Source: Liolophura sinensis
Lineage: Eukaryota; Mollusca; Polyplacophora; Chitonida; Chitonidae
NCBI RefSeq assembly: GCF_032854445.1
Contig: NW_027018349.1
Location: forward strand, 1-37,030
Reading direction: 5' to 3'
Length of the DNA: 37,030 nucleotides
The notes under the pieces were generated by a model, which was given only the letters and a program-made list of their open reading frames with translations, had not been told where the DNA came from and did not search any database. The translations under genes were made by a program, and so were the position numbers. Positions 26,858-36,256 of this stretch are shown one piece after another (the first letter of the stretch is position 1; each line of letters opens with the position of its first letter).

Positions 26858-29800
26858 GGTGAGTTAAATGGGCTTGGCCCAAAGATTTGACGTCTTCTGG
26901 GCTACCGAAGGGCACATAACTTATAATCAAAAGTTGAATATAGTAATGACCAGTCGCGATGGTACATAGTACATGTAGCCGATTTCAATTAGCAAAAGGA
27001 CCAGGCAAAAATCCAAAAGTAAAAAAAATGCTCCAATCGTGCTGGTAAGAGGCTAATCCGACGTATTTTGTGACGAGAAATCGAATGGTGCAAACCGCGT
27101 TGCTCTCCGACCAATACTTTTGGCTGTAGCCACAATTGAATCATCATTTATGTCAAAATCACGTGCCCAGCAACGGCTCTTACTCCATGGAAACCAAGGA
27201 AATTTGCAATTTTTCAACAGCTGGAGATGCCTGACCCAATTGCGCATCTTTTGGCACCTTATTGATGTGGGTCAGTGTTCAATTGTACTTTTTACAGCAG
27301 ACTGTATCAAGTACCTTGTGTTTTTTATATAAAAATGGTGTGGTTTTTCTACATGTAGATAAAGACATTGAGTTTATCTTCGACTTAGAAGTAAGACATT
27401 TGCTGGGTGAGTTAAATGGGCTTGGCCCAAAGATTTGACATCTTCTGGGCTACCGAAGGGCACATAACTTATAATCAAAAGTTGAATATAGTAATGACCA
27501 GTCGCGATTGTACATAGTACATGTAGCCGATTTCAATTAGCAAAAGGACCAGGCAAAAATCCAAAAGTGGAAAAAATGTTCCAATGCTGCTGGTAAGAGG
27601 CTAATCCGACGTATTTTGTGACGAGAAATCGAATGGTGCAAACCGCGTTGCTCTCCGACCAATACTTTTGGCTGTAGCCACAATTGAATCATCATTTATG
27701 TCAAAATCACGTGCCCAGCAACGGCTCTTACTCCATGGAAACCAAGGAAATTTCCAATTTTTCAACACCTGGAGATGCCTGGCCCAATTCCGCATCTTTT
27801 GGCACCTTATTGATGTGGGTCAGTGTTCAATTGTACTTTTTACAGCAGACTGTATCAAGTACCTTGTGTTTTTTATATAAAAATGGTGTGGTTTTTCTAC
27901 ATGTAGATAAAGACATTGAGTTTATCTTCGACTTAGAAGTAAGACATTTGCTGGGTGAGTTAAATGGGCTTGGCCCAAAGATTTGACGTCTTCTGGGCTA
28001 CCGAAGGGCACATAACTTATAATCAAAAGTTGAATATAGTAATGACCAGTCGCGATTGTACATAGTACATGTAGCCGATTTCAATTAGCAAAAGGACCAG
28101 GCAAAAATCCAAAAGTAAAAAAAATGCTCCAATCGTGCTGGTAAGAGGCTAATCCGACGTATTTTGTGACGAGAAATCGAATGGTGCAAACCGCGTTGCT
28201 CTCCGACCAATACTTTTGGCTGTAGCCACAATTGAATCATCATTTATGTCAAAATCACGTGCCCAGCAACGGCTCTTACTCCATGGAAACCAAGGAAATT
28301 TCCAATTTTTCAACAGCTGGAGATGCCTGACCCAATTGCGCATCTTTTGGCACCTTATTGATGTGGGTCAGTGTTCAATTGTACTTTTTACAGCAGACTG
28401 TATCAAGTACCTTGTGGTTTTTATATAAAAATGGTGTGGTTTTTCTACATGTAGATAAAGACATTGAGTTTATCTTCGACTTAGAAGTAAGACATTTGCT
28501 GGGTGAGTTAAATGGGCTTGGCCCAAAGATTTGACATCTTCTGGGCTACCGAAGGGCACATAACTTATAATCAAAAGTTGAATATAGTAATGACCAGTCG
28601 CGATTGTACATAGTACATGTAGCCGATTTCAATGAGCAAAAGGACCAGGCAAAAATCCAAAAGTGGAAAAAATGTTCCAATGCTGCTGGTAAGAGGCTAA
28701 TCCGACGTATTTTGTGACGAGAAATCGAATGGTGCAAACCGCGTTGCTCTCCGACCAATACTTTTGGCTGTAGCCACAATTGAATCATCATTTATGTCAA
28801 AATCACGTGCCCAGCAACGGCTCTTACTCCATGGAAACCAAGGAAATTTGCAATTTTTCAACACCTGGAGATGCCTGACCCAATTGCGCATCTTTTGGCA
28901 CCTTATTGATGTGGGTCAGTGTTCAATTGTACTTTTTACAGCAGACTGTATCAAGTACCTTGTGGTTTTTATATAAAAATGGTGTGGTTTTTCTACATGT
29001 AGATAAAGAGATTAAGTTTATCTTCGACTTAGAAGTAAGACATTTGCTGGGTGAGTTAAATGGGCTTGGCCCAAAGATTTGACATCTTCTGGGCTACCGA
29101 AGGGCACATAACTTATAATCAAAAGTTGAATATAGTAATGACCAGTCGCGATTGTACATAGTACATGTAGCCGATTTCAATTAGCAAAAGGACCAGGCAA
29201 AAATCCAAAAGTGGAAAAAATGTTCCAATGCTGCTGGTAAGAGGCTAATCCGACGTATTTTGTGACGAGAAATCGAATGGTGCAAACCGCGTTGCTCTCC
29301 GACCAATACTTTTGGCTGTAGCCACAATTGAATCATCATTTATGTCAAAATCACGTGCCCAGCAACGGCTCTTACTCCATGGAAACCAAGGAAATTTGCA
29401 ATTTTTCAACAGCTGGAGATGCCTGACCCAACTGCGCATCTTTTGGCACCTTATTGATGTGGGTCAGTGTTCAATTGTACTTTTTACAGCAGACTGTATC
29501 AAGTACCTTGTGTTTTTTATATAAAAATGGTGTGGTTTTTCTACATGTAGATAAAGACATTGAGTTTATCTTCGACTTAGAAGTAAGACATTTGCTGGGT
29601 GAGTTAAATGGGCTTGGCCCAAAGATTTGACGTCTTCTGGGCTACCGAAGGGCACATAACTTATAATCAAAAGTTGAATATAGTAATGACCAGTCGCGAT
29701 TGTACATAGTACATGTAGCCGATTTCAATTAGCAAAAGGACCAGGCAAAAATCCAAAAGTAAAAAAAATGCTCCAATCGTGCTGGTAAGAGGCTAATCCG

Positions 29801-32298
29801 ACGTATTTTGTGACGAGAAATCGAATGGTGCAAACCGCGTTGCTCTCCGACCAATACTTTTGGCTGTAGCCACAATTGAATCATCATTTATGTCAAAATC
29901 ACGTGCCCAGCAACGGCTCTTACTCCATGGAAACCAAGGAAATTTGCAATTTTTCAACACCTGGAGATGCCTGACCCAATTGCGCATCTTTTGGCACCTT
30001 ATTGATGTGGGTCAGTGTTCAATTGTACTTTTTACAGCAGACTGTATCAAGTACCTTGTGTTTTTTATATAAAAATGGTGTGGTTTTTCTACATGTAGAT
30101 AAAGACATTGAGTTTATCTTCGACTTAGAAGTAAGACATTTGCTGGGTGAGTTAAATGGGCTTGGCCCAAAGATTTGACGTCTTCTGGGCTACCGAAGGG
30201 CACATAACTTATAATCAAAAGTTGAATATAGTAATGACCAGTCGCGATTGTACATAGTACATGTAGCCGATTTCAATTAGCAAAAGGACCAGGCAAAAAT
30301 CCAAAAGTAAAAAAAATGCTCCAATCGTGCTGGTAAGAGGCTAATCCGACGTATTTTGTGACGAGAAATCGAATGGTGCAAACCGCGTTGCTCTCCGACC
30401 AATACTTTTGGCTGTAGCCACAATTGAATCATCATTTATGTCAAAATCACGTGCCCAGCAACGGCTCTTACTCCATGGAAACCAAGGAAATTTCCAATTT
30501 TTCAACAGCTGGAGATGCCTGACCCAATTGCGCATCTTTTGGCACCTTATTGATGTGGGTCAGTGTTCAATTGTACTTTTTACAGCAGACTGTATCAAGT
30601 ACCTTGTGGTTTTTATATAAAAATGGTGTGGTTTTTCTACATGTAGATAAAGACATTGAGTTTATCTTCGACTTAGAAGTAAGACATTTGCTGGGTGAGT
30701 TAAATGGGCTTGGCCCAAAGATTTGACATCTTCTGGGCTACCGAAGGGCACATAACTTATAATCAAAAGTTGAATATAGTAATGACCAGTCGCGATTGTA
30801 CATAGTACATGTAGCCGATTTCAATTAGCAAAAGGACCAGGCAAAAATCCAAAAGTGGAAAAAAATGTTCCAATGCTGCTCGTAAGAGGCTAATCCGACG
30901 TATTTTGTGACGAGAAATCGAATGGTGCAAACCGCGTTGCTCTCCGACCAATACTTTTGGCTGTAGCCACAATTGAATCATCAATTATGTCAAAATCACG
31001 TGCCCAGCAACGGCTCTTACTCCATGGAAACCAAGGAAATTTCCAATTTTTCAACACCTGGAGATGCCTGGCCCAATTGCGCATCTTTTGGCACCTTATT
31101 GATGTGGGTCAGTGTTCAATTGTACTTTTTACAGCAGACTGTATCAAGTACCTTGTGTTTTTTATATAAAAATGGTGTGGTTTTTCTACATGTAGATAAA
31201 GACATTGAGTTTATCTTCGACTTAGAAGTAAGACATTTGCTGGGTGAGTTAAATGGGCTTGGCCCAAAGATTTGACGTCTTCTGGGCTACCGAAGGGCAC
31301 ATAACTTATAATCAAAAGTTGAATATAGTAATGACCAGTCGCGATGGTACATAGTACATGTAGCCGATTTCAATTAGCAAAAGGACCAGGCAAAAATCCA
31401 AAAGTAAAAAAAATGCTCCAATCGTGCTGGTAAGAGGCTAATCCGACGTATTTTGTGACGAGAAATCGAATGGTGCAAACCGCGTTGCTCTCCGACCAAT
31501 ACTTTTGGCTGTAGCCACAATTGAATCATCATTTATGTCAAAATCACGTGCCCAGCAACGGCTCTTACTCCATGGAAACCAAGGAAATTTCCAATTTTTC
31601 AACACCTGGAGATGCCTGACCCAATTGCGCATCTTTTGGCACCTTATTGATGTGGGTCAGTGTTCAATTGTACTTTTTACAGCAGACTGTATCAAGTACC
31701 TTGTGTTTTTTATATAAAAATGGTGTGGTTTTTCTACATGTAGATAAAGACATTGAGTTTATCTTCGACTTAGAAGTAAGACATTTGCTGGGTGAGTTAA
31801 ATGGGCTTGGCCCAAAGATTTGACATCTTCTGGGCTACCGAAGGGCACATAACTTATAATCAAAAGTTGAATATAGTAATGACCAGTCGCGATTGTACAT
31901 AGTACATGTAGCCGATTTCAATTAGCAAAAGGACCAGGCAAAAATCCAAAAGTGGAAAAAATGTTCCAATGCTGCTGGTAAGAGGCTAATCCGACGTATT
32001 TTGTGACGAGAAATCGAATGGTGCAAACCGCGTTGCTCTCCGACCAATACTTTTGGCTGTAGCCACAATTGAATCATCAATTATGTCAAAATCACGTGCC
32101 CAGCAACGGCTCTTACTCCATGGAAACCAAGGAAATTTCCAATTTTTCAACACCTGGAGATGCCTGGCCCAATTCCGCATCTTTTGGCACCTTATTGATG
32201 TGGGTCAGTGTTCAATTGTACTTTTTACAGCAGACTGTATCAAGTACCTTGTGTTTTTTATATAAAAATGGTGTGGTTTTTCTACATGTAGATAAAGA
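24118..32298. repeat. Higher-order repeat: 8-monomer unit (4384 bp) and a second copy cut by the LINE
   Basis: The eight monomers at 24118-28501 recur from 28502. The shared order starts with a TGAGC monomer, passes through the CCTGGCCCAA/CAATTATG monomer (26310, then about 30695), and ends in a CCTGGCCCAATTCC monomer (27406, then 31791). Seven positions of the second copy are present, and the seventh is truncated at 32298. The sixth differs at two sites (CAGCTGG to CACCTGG and TTTGC to TTTCC). One extra A near 30860 shifts spacing by one base. The 8-mer looks like the 6-mer of the preceding block with two monomers added, so the units are nested. Confidence 0.7.
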
Positions 32299-32310
32299 AT
32301 GAATGAATGA
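32297..32310 (-). repeat. (ATTC)n terminal tail of the LINE
   Basis: The plus strand reads GAATGAATGAATGA, so the element ends in three ATTC units on its own strand instead of poly(A). Short tandem tails are usual for several I-superfamily LINEs. The first two bases, GA, also match the satellite sequence at this point (GATAAAGA), so the exact junction is ambiguous by 2 bases. Confidence 0.8.
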
Positions 32311-32558
32311 TTATGGCTTAACGCCACATCGGCAATATTTCAGCCATATCGTGGCGAGAACAAGTTGAAAACGCGAGACGGTTAAGGTTTTCGATATAAT
32401 AATATGAACATCAAAAGTAAAACAAAAAGTACAGACATGTTTAAAATCGCATAAAAGAAAAAATAAGAGTTAAAACTCGAAAACCAAGGTTATATATTAC
32501 ATGTATAAATCTATATGTATATAACTGTTTATCTATACATATTTATGACAATTAAAAT
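32299..32558 (-). other. LINE 3' untranslated region
   Basis: This 260-bp stretch lies between the ORF2 stop (TAA at 32559-32561) and the satellite junction. The ORF2-proximal 200 bases are AT-rich, with runs such as ATATATTACATG, and show no further reading frame. I found no AATAAA signal on the minus strand. The terminal 60 bases hold a GC-richer hairpin and the tetranucleotide tail described separately. Confidence 0.85.
32322..32356 (-). promoter_or_regulatory. 3'-terminal stem-loop of the LINE, candidate reverse-transcriptase recognition structure
   Basis: CGCCAC at 32322-32327 pairs perfectly with GTGGCG at 32351-32356. Inside, GGC at 32331-32333 can pair with GCC at 32343-32345, giving a two-tier hairpin 12 bases from the start of the tail. 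LINEs of the stringent type (for example UnaL2) recognise a 3' stem-loop of their RNA to start cDNA synthesis; that role is inferred here. The strand and position fit. The sequence also resembles a motif I recall as common in mollusc genomes. Confidence 0.6.
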
Positions 32559-35500
32559 TTATATTTTGTGATATAGGCCAATGGCCTTTAAATAATTGAT
32601 GACAACATCGCCAGCGATGCTGTCAAATAAATCATATATAGAGTTTACCGTGTAGAACCTTTGCCGAACATGGGCAAAGTCTACACAGTCAACCAGAATA
32701 TGTTTGATGCCATATTGAGCATCACATCCAACACACTCGGGAGGGCTGCTCCCATCTAAGATGAAATTGTGTGTCAGATGAGAATGACCAATACGGCATC
32801 TGGTTAAAACGACTTGGTCTCTACGAGACATATCAAATGTATATGAATTATAGCCAATGACCGGATGAATGGCATGCAGTTTATTATGGATCTGCAAGTC
32901 CCATTCACCCTGCCAAAGGCGATGAATATATTTAAGAATATTAGACTTCACGTCAGTATAAGGGAATTTAACCCGAGATACAGGTTTATTTAGGGCAGCT
33001 TTCGCTTCCCTGTCCACGACTGTGTTTCCATGGATACCAGTGTGACTTGGTATCCAACAGAATATAATATCTTTACCTCTTTTGATTAGTTTTCGGTGTT
33101 TGGCTATTATCTCAAGTATCAATGGATTTTTAAATTTATTATTCTGAATCGCCAAAAGGCAAGACAGCGAGTCGCTGCATATCACTGCCCTCTGGACATG
33201 CCCAGAGGAAACATATGATAAGGCCAGGAGTATAGCCCTGGCCTCTGCAGAAAAGATAGAAGATGAAGGTGGCAGACGAAGAGAAGTGACCCGCTGCTCT
33301 AAGACAGCCGCAGCCGCAACCCTGTCCCCATCCTTTGACCCGTCAGTGTATATAAATTTGTAATCCATATAATGAGCCTTGATTTCAGCAAAACTTTGCT
33401 GAATTATAAGAGGATTTGTATTGGATTTATTATATTTACGTAGATCAAATATTAGTTTGCTTTGTGGGAGAAGCCATGGAGGAGACCCCGGAAAAGACAC
33501 CGGAGCTATATCCTCCAGCTTGATGTTAGCTCCCACAAAATGGTCCCGTATGCGAAGACCGAACGAAGGGATCTTGTTAGGACATTTAATATATTTGTCT
33601 ACATATAATGGATTGAAAACACAGTCATAGGCAGGGTTTGTTGGATGAGCTTTAAGCTTACTAGCGTATTGAAGGCTAAGTTTTATACGTCGGTTGTATA
33701 AGGAAGGCTCATTTGCCTCCACGTATAAACTTTCTACTGGTGAGGTTCTAAAAGCACCAAGGCTGAGCCTCAAACCTTGGTGATGAACAGGATCCAACAT
33801 TTTAATATACGACTTCCTAGCGGAACCGTAAATGATGGATCCATAGTCCAATTTAGACCTCACCAGAGAACGATATAAATTAAGTAAAACTGATCGGTCA
33901 GCACCCCAGTCGGTGCTAGACACGACCTTAATTATATCGAGAGCCTTTGTACATTTAGCTTTAAGCATTGTTATATGAGGTATAAAAGATAGTTTACTAT
34001 CAAATATTATACCTAAAAATTTAGTTTCTCCAACAATTTTAACCTGTTCACCACAAAAATTAAGCTCGGGATCAAGATGAAGATTCCGTTTATTACAAAA
34101 ATGCATACCGACGGTTTTAGACGTTGAAAATCTAAAACCGTTTTCAGTTGCCCATTTCTCGATTTTGTTGAGACAAAGCTGCAACTGACGTTCGATATTA
34201 TTCATATTCTTAGCTCGGTAGCATATAAGGAAATCATCGACGTATAAAGAACCCTCTGTGCCAGATGTTAATGTTTTTGCTAGGCTATTTATTTTTATGC
34301 TGAACAGAGTTGGTGATAGAATACTGCCCTGGGGTACACCCATTTCCTGCTCATAAGAGTCAGAAAGAGTGGACCCAACCCGTACCTTAAACTGACGATC
34401 GGATAAAAATTGGGATATAAATATAGGTAATCGACCTTTAAGACCCATATCCGTGAGGTCTTTTAAAATACCATATTTCCATGTGGTGTCGTAAGCCTTT
34501 TCAAGGTCAAAAAAAATGGACACCACATGTTCATTATTAACAAAACCATTACGAATAAAAGTTTCAAATCGAACAAGGTGATCTAAAGTAGATCGACCTT
34601 GACGAAAACCACATTGAAGGTTAGATAAAAGCTTGTTGGTTTCAAGAAACCAAACAAGTCTATCATTAATCATCCGTTCCATAGTCTTACAGACACAGCT
34701 GGTAAGAGCTATGGGACGGTAATTATTTGGATCATTATGATCCTTACCCGGTTTAGGAACCGGGATAATACACGCCTCCCTCCATGATGGTGGAAAATTA
34801 CCAGTTATCCAAATATCATTAATCAAGTCCAAGAGAGTCTCCAGTGGCTCAGGTGGTAAATGGTTCAGAAACTTATAATATACATTATCAGGACCACAAG
34901 CAGTATCGTGGGCCTTTTTTAATGCAGTTCTAAGTTCCTCGATATTGAATGGACAATTATAATCTTCTAAATTTTTAGAAGAAAAGGGCAATTTAATTTT
35001 CTCCTTCTGGTTTTTAATATGTTGGAATTCTTTAGTATAGTTCTTAGAAGAAGATTTCTTGGAAATTGTTTCAGCTAATTTATTGGCTATATCAGATGGA
35101 GATGTTAATATATTATCTCCATCTTTTAAATGCTGAACTTTTGCTTTATTATTTTTGCCCTTAAGTTTCTGAACCATGTTCCAGACCTTACGCATGGGTG
35201 TTTTTGACGTAATGCCTGAAACAAAGTTCCGCCAACAAGATCGTCTCTTGGACTTGAGTAATCGACGAGCCTTAGCTCGAAAAATACGAACCTGGTTTAA
35301 GTTATTATCAGTAGGACAAATATTAAAATTTCGCTCAGCCTTTTTGCGGTCCTTAATGGCTTTGCGACAGTCCTTATCATACCAGGGTTTGCTTTTGGAT
35401 TTTGGATTTGTCGAGGTTTTAGGGATAGTTCTATCGGCAGCTCGTAAAAGAAGCTCGTTAAATTTTAATATTGGATCATTTGCTGCATTGAGAGTCTCTG

Positions 35501-36254
35501 GAGTGATATCAGCCTCACAGAACATCTCAAATGCGATCCAATCTGCTTTATCGAATTTCCACCTAGCTACACGTTCTAAAGAATTAGAAGTGATATGCTC
35601 TAGGATAATAGGAAAATGGTCACTACCACAAAGATCGTCATGCACCTTCCAAGAAAAATCTAGGAGAAGTGATGGATCTGTGATAGTGAGATCGATAGCA
35701 GAATAAGCGCCATTACCTGGATGTAAATAGGTATTAGAACCATCATTGAAATAACACAGTTCATCCTTCGATAAGAAGTCCTCTACTATCTTGCCCTTAT
35801 TATTTATGTTATTACTGCCCCATAGGGGGTTGTGGGAATTAAAATCTCCCATAAGTATAAAAGGTTTTGGCAACTGTTCTGTTAAATTATGCAATTTGAA
35901 AGCTGACAAAGAAATGTTAGGAGGAATATAAACGGAACATAATGTGATTGTTTCAGACAACGAAACACGGACGGCCACAGCCTGAAGTTCTGTATCCAGA
36001 GAAACAGGGCTGTGGATAATGCTGTTATTTATGAGTATTGAGGAGCCGCCTGCAGCTCGCTCTTTTTCATTTACATAAGTACTATATAAAGAATAATTTT
36101 TAAGAGTTATTTTATCTTTGTCAGATGTCTTCAGATGAGTTTCCTGAAGACAAAGGGCAATAGGATTTAGTAATTGAACTAGCTGTGTTATTTCAATAAA
36201 ATTTACCTTAAGACCTCGACAATTCCACTGTATAATTTTATCATATATCGCCAT
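32559..36254 (-). CDS. LINE ORF2 polyprotein: AP endonuclease, reverse transcriptase, RNase H, CCHC
   Basis: This 1231-aa frame has no stop or frameshift and is the size expected for ORF2 of this superfamily. Residues 1 to about 220 are an AP-like endonuclease with QWNCRG (9-14), LQETH (36-40), GDFNSHN (136-142), SAIDLT (185-190) and SDH (211-213). It would nick the target and provide the primer. Reverse transcriptase spans roughly 440-760: NNYRPIALTS (510-519), FFDLEKAYD (581-589), GVPQGSILSP (639-648), the catalytic YVDD (671-674) and FLGIIFD (746-752). RNase H lies at about 962-1090 with putative catalytic D971, E1004, D1028 and D1081. A C-x2-C-x7-H-x4-C motif occupies 1174-1190. Residues 300-340 are very basic. 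The ATG shares its A with the ORF1 stop (TAATG), so this start fits both domain content and spacing. Together these supply target-primed reverse transcription. Confidence 0.96.
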   Translation of the reverse strand: MAIYDKIIQWNCRGLKVNFIEITQLVQLLNPIALCLQETHLKTSDKDKITLKNYSLYSTYVNEKERAAGGSSILINNSIIHSPVSLDTELQAVAVRVSLSETITLCSVYIPPNISLSAFKLHNLTEQLPKPFILMGDFNSHNPLWGSNNINNKGKIVEDFLSKDELCYFNDGSNTYLHPGNGAYSAIDLTITDPSLLLDFSWKVHDDLCGSDHFPIILEHITSNSLERVARWKFDKADWIAFEMFCEADITPETLNAANDPILKFNELLLRAADRTIPKTSTNPKSKSKPWYDKDCRKAIKDRKKAERNFNICPTDNNLNQVRIFRAKARRLLKSKRRSCWRNFVSGITSKTPMRKVWNMVQKLKGKNNKAKVQHLKDGDNILTSPSDIANKLAETISKKSSSKNYTKEFQHIKNQKEKIKLPFSSKNLEDYNCPFNIEELRTALKKAHDTACGPDNVYYKFLNHLPPEPLETLLDLINDIWITGNFPPSWREACIIPVPKPGKDHNDPNNYRPIALTSCVCKTMERMINDRLVWFLETNKLLSNLQCGFRQGRSTLDHLVRFETFIRNGFVNNEHVVSIFFDLEKAYDTTWKYGILKDLTDMGLKGRLPIFISQFLSDRQFKVRVGSTLSDSYEQEMGVPQGSILSPTLFSIKINSLAKTLTSGTEGSLYVDDFLICYRAKNMNNIERQLQLCLNKIEKWATENGFRFSTSKTVGMHFCNKRNLHLDPELNFCGEQVKIVGETKFLGIIFDSKLSFIPHITMLKAKCTKALDIIKVVSSTDWGADRSVLLNLYRSLVRSKLDYGSIIYGSARKSYIKMLDPVHHQGLRLSLGAFRTSPVESLYVEANEPSLYNRRIKLSLQYASKLKAHPTNPAYDCVFNPLYVDKYIKCPNKIPSFGLRIRDHFVGANIKLEDIAPVSFPGSPPWLLPQSKLIFDLRKYNKSNTNPLIIQQSFAEIKAHYMDYKFIYTDGSKDGDRVAAAAVLEQRVTSLRLPPSSSIFSAEARAILLALSYVSSGHVQRAVICSDSLSCLLAIQNNKFKNPLILEIIAKHRKLIKRGKDIIFCWIPSHTGIHGNTVVDREAKAALNKPVSRVKFPYTDVKSNILKYIHRLWQGEWDLQIHNKLHAIHPVIGYNSYTFDMSRRDQVVLTRCRIGHSHLTHNFILDGSSPPECVGCDAQYGIKHILVDCVDFAHVRQRFYTVNSIYDLFDSIAGDVVINYLKAIGLYHKI

Positions 36255-36256
36255 TA
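36252..36256 (-). promoter_or_regulatory. TAATG stop-start overlap between ORF1 and ORF2
   Basis: On the minus strand the ORF1 stop TAA and the ORF2 start ATG share one A. This is direct from the sequence. In the SART1 LINE, a UAAUG junction supports ORF2 translation by termination-coupled reinitiation. A similar mechanism is inferred here and would keep ORF2 output well below ORF1. Confidence 0.85.

Larger units (their letters stand above)
1..32298. repeat. Tandem satellite DNA array, about 548-bp monomer, 58 full copies plus one truncated copy
   Basis: The stretch is made entirely of direct head-to-tail copies of one unit. With each unit started at the GGTGAGTTAAATGG motif (position 1), starts recur at 6586, 7134, 7682 and so on to 31791. 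That gives 58 complete units averaging 548 bp and a last unit cut after about 508 bp by the retrotransposon junction. Copies are all in one orientation and differ mainly at recurrent two-state sites, with few private changes, as expected of a satellite homogenised by unequal crossing over and gene conversion. The array runs off the left edge, so its full length is unknown. I do not recognise the family. I see no gene, tRNA, rRNA or transposon fragment inside the unit. A centromeric, pericentromeric or other heterochromatic location is possible but is not shown by the sequence. Confidence 0.98.

Noticed and set aside
26588-26890. 100-aa plus-strand frames in some right-hand monomers (also at 27684 and 30973)
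   Set aside because: They arise where GACCCA becomes GGCCCA, which removes a TGA stop in that frame. They are chance openings in a repeat.
1-32298. CRISPR array or other prokaryotic repeat system
   Set aside because: The 548-bp units are contiguous with no unique spacers, and the neighbour is a eukaryotic LINE.
1-32298. rDNA, 5S, tRNA or SINE origin of the satellite monomer
   Set aside because: I saw no convincing A box and B box pair, tRNA fold or rRNA-like stretch by eye. A covariance-model search would settle it.
1-32298. Centromere identity through a CENP-B box
   Set aside because: No match to the CENP-B box core pattern was seen. Satellite structure alone does not prove centromere function.
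35176-35706. 176-aa plus-strand frame opposite ORF2 (also 33421-33630 and 36285-36533)
   Set aside because: These lie antisense to the well-supported ORF2 and ORF1 frames and show no recognisable domain, so they are shadows.
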